Origin: JANLUX01 sp031363705 | Lineage (GTDB): Bacteria > Bacteroidota > Bacteroidia > AKYH767-A > OLB10 | DNA length: 6,933 nucleotides | Assembly (NCBI GenBank): GCA_031363705.1 | Contig: JANLUX010000197.1 | Coordinates: forward strand, 1-6,933 | Direction of reading: 5' to 3' | Part shown: positions 6,587 to 6,933 of the stretch, in pieces | Position numbering within the stretch: the first letter of the stretch is position 1 | Layout: each line of letters begins with the position of its first letter | Program-made: the position numbers and the translations under genes | Notes under the pieces: model-generated | Seen by the model: only the letters and a program-made list of their open reading frames with translations | Told to the model about the DNA's origin: nothing | Databases searched by the model: none

Positions 6587-6681
6587 GGGAAACTGGTCAA
6601 TAATTGTAGGTGAGATCAGCGTTAGTCATTAAATTATTAATATTAATATGATTAATTAAACCTGAAGAGAATGATATTATA

Positions 6682-6689
6682 CAAATATA
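6682..6689 (-). promoter_or_regulatory. Candidate -7 promoter box for the minus-strand receiver gene
   Basis: The minus strand reads TATATTTG, an exact match to TAnnTTTG. Transcription would start about 90 nt before ATG 6586. No -33 TTG is visible, because the upstream stretch is nearly all A/T. The surrounding 6605-6760 region is very AT-rich and includes a 14-bp palindrome (6635-6648) and an 8-bp inverted repeat (6693-6700 with 6703-6710). These could be operators or only base-composition effects. Confidence 0.4.
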
Positions 6690-6760
6690 AAAATTATTTT
6701 AAAAAATAATATGTTAAGGAATAGGAATAAAAAACAGGTGTTAGAAAAAAAGAATTTCAA

Positions 6761-6768
6761 TACATTTG
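6761..6768 (+). promoter_or_regulatory. -7 promoter box of the plus-strand receiver gene
   Basis: TACATTTG is an exact match to TAnnTTTG and is followed by C, as is common in Bacteroidota. It lies only 12 bases before the ATG at 6781, so the transcript leader would be just a few nucleotides long. A possible degenerate -33 element (TTAG, 6741-6744) sits 16 bases upstream. Confidence 0.55.
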
Positions 6769-6780
6769 CGGGCGAAAATT

Positions 6781-6933
6781 ATGAGTGCACGGTTTATACT
6801 TCTTGCTGATGATGATGTGGATGATCAGATGTTGTTCCAGGATGCTGTGGATGATATAAATGAAAATATAAAGATCAGAACTGTTTACAGCGGAGAGCAA
6901 CTTATGCGGTTGCTGACCAAGCCAGATGCAGTG
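6781..6933 (+). CDS. Response-regulator receiver protein, N-terminal part (3' truncated by window)
   Basis: The first 51 codons of a CheY-like receiver are visible. MSARFILLADDDVDD contains the first strand and acidic pocket (D10/D11). The segment then continues through LFQDAVDDINENIKIRTV to YSGEQLMRLLTKPDAV, the region just before the phospho-acceptor strand. Aligned without gaps, 21 of 46 residues equal the minus-strand receiver (shared LADDD-DD, LF, TV, GE, KPDA), so the two are paralogues. The short N-terminus argues that the neighbour's 30-residue extension is optional. The phospho-acceptor, switch residue and any output domain lie beyond the window, so stand-alone status is inferred from the paralogue. 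Confidence 0.85.
   Translation, partial: MSARFILLADDDVDDQMLFQDAVDDINENIKIRTVYSGEQLMRLLTKPDAV

Noticed and set aside
6599..6631. 10-codon minus-strand open frame (MTNADLTYNY) upstream of the receiver gene, as a leader peptide
   Set aside because: It has no ribosome-binding site, no regulatory codon run and no attenuator hairpin. A frame of this length is expected by chance.

Overview
The window looks like chromosomal DNA from a member of the Bacteroidota, probably in the Chitinophagales/Sphingobacteriales range. The evidence is AT-rich DNA, a SusC-like/TonB-dependent receptor style barrel, a C-terminal type IX secretion (T9SS) sorting domain, signal peptides ending in '-NAQ' or '-AQ', few Shine-Dalgarno sequences, and TAnnTTTG -7 promoter boxes. 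The assignment rests on protein and motif style only. No rRNA or other marker gene is present.

Layout. (1) Positions 2-1792 (+) hold the C-terminal part of a TonB-dependent outer-membrane receptor cut by the window start. (2) Positions 1886-3430 (+) encode a secreted alpha/beta-hydrolase-fold protein with a T9SS type A sorting tail. Its nucleophile elbow reads GQGSGG, so the usual serine position is a glycine. A strong intrinsic terminator (3453-3484) follows. (3) Positions 3501-4097 and 4099-4884 (+) are a tightly coupled pair, one base apart: a secreted protein resembling the DUF6134 type, and a small outer-membrane beta-barrel whose 5' end is built from a heptanucleotide repeat. (4) Positions 4885-5021 separate convergent genes and hold a composite inverted-repeat element. 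It is flanked by imperfect 28-bp direct repeats, and one of these is the 3' end of the next gene. (5) Positions 5022-5954 (-) encode a DUF2279 (YfiM-like) protein with a VanZ-like pattern of polar residues. (6) Positions 6074-6586 (-) and 6781-6933 (+, cut by the window end) are two divergent, paralogous stand-alone response-regulator receiver proteins. They share an AT-rich intergenic region with a promoter-like box facing each way.

How the genes fit together. Most of the window is cell-envelope and secretion biology: a TonB importer, a T9SS cargo protein, a periplasmic/outer-membrane pair and a membrane-associated DUF2279 protein. A two-component signalling pair follows. I see no mobile element with a transposase, no CRISPR array, no RNA gene and no recognisable defence system. 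The most unusual points are the probable pseudo-hydrolase, the repeat element with the duplicated gene end, and the heptamer array used as the start of a signal peptide.
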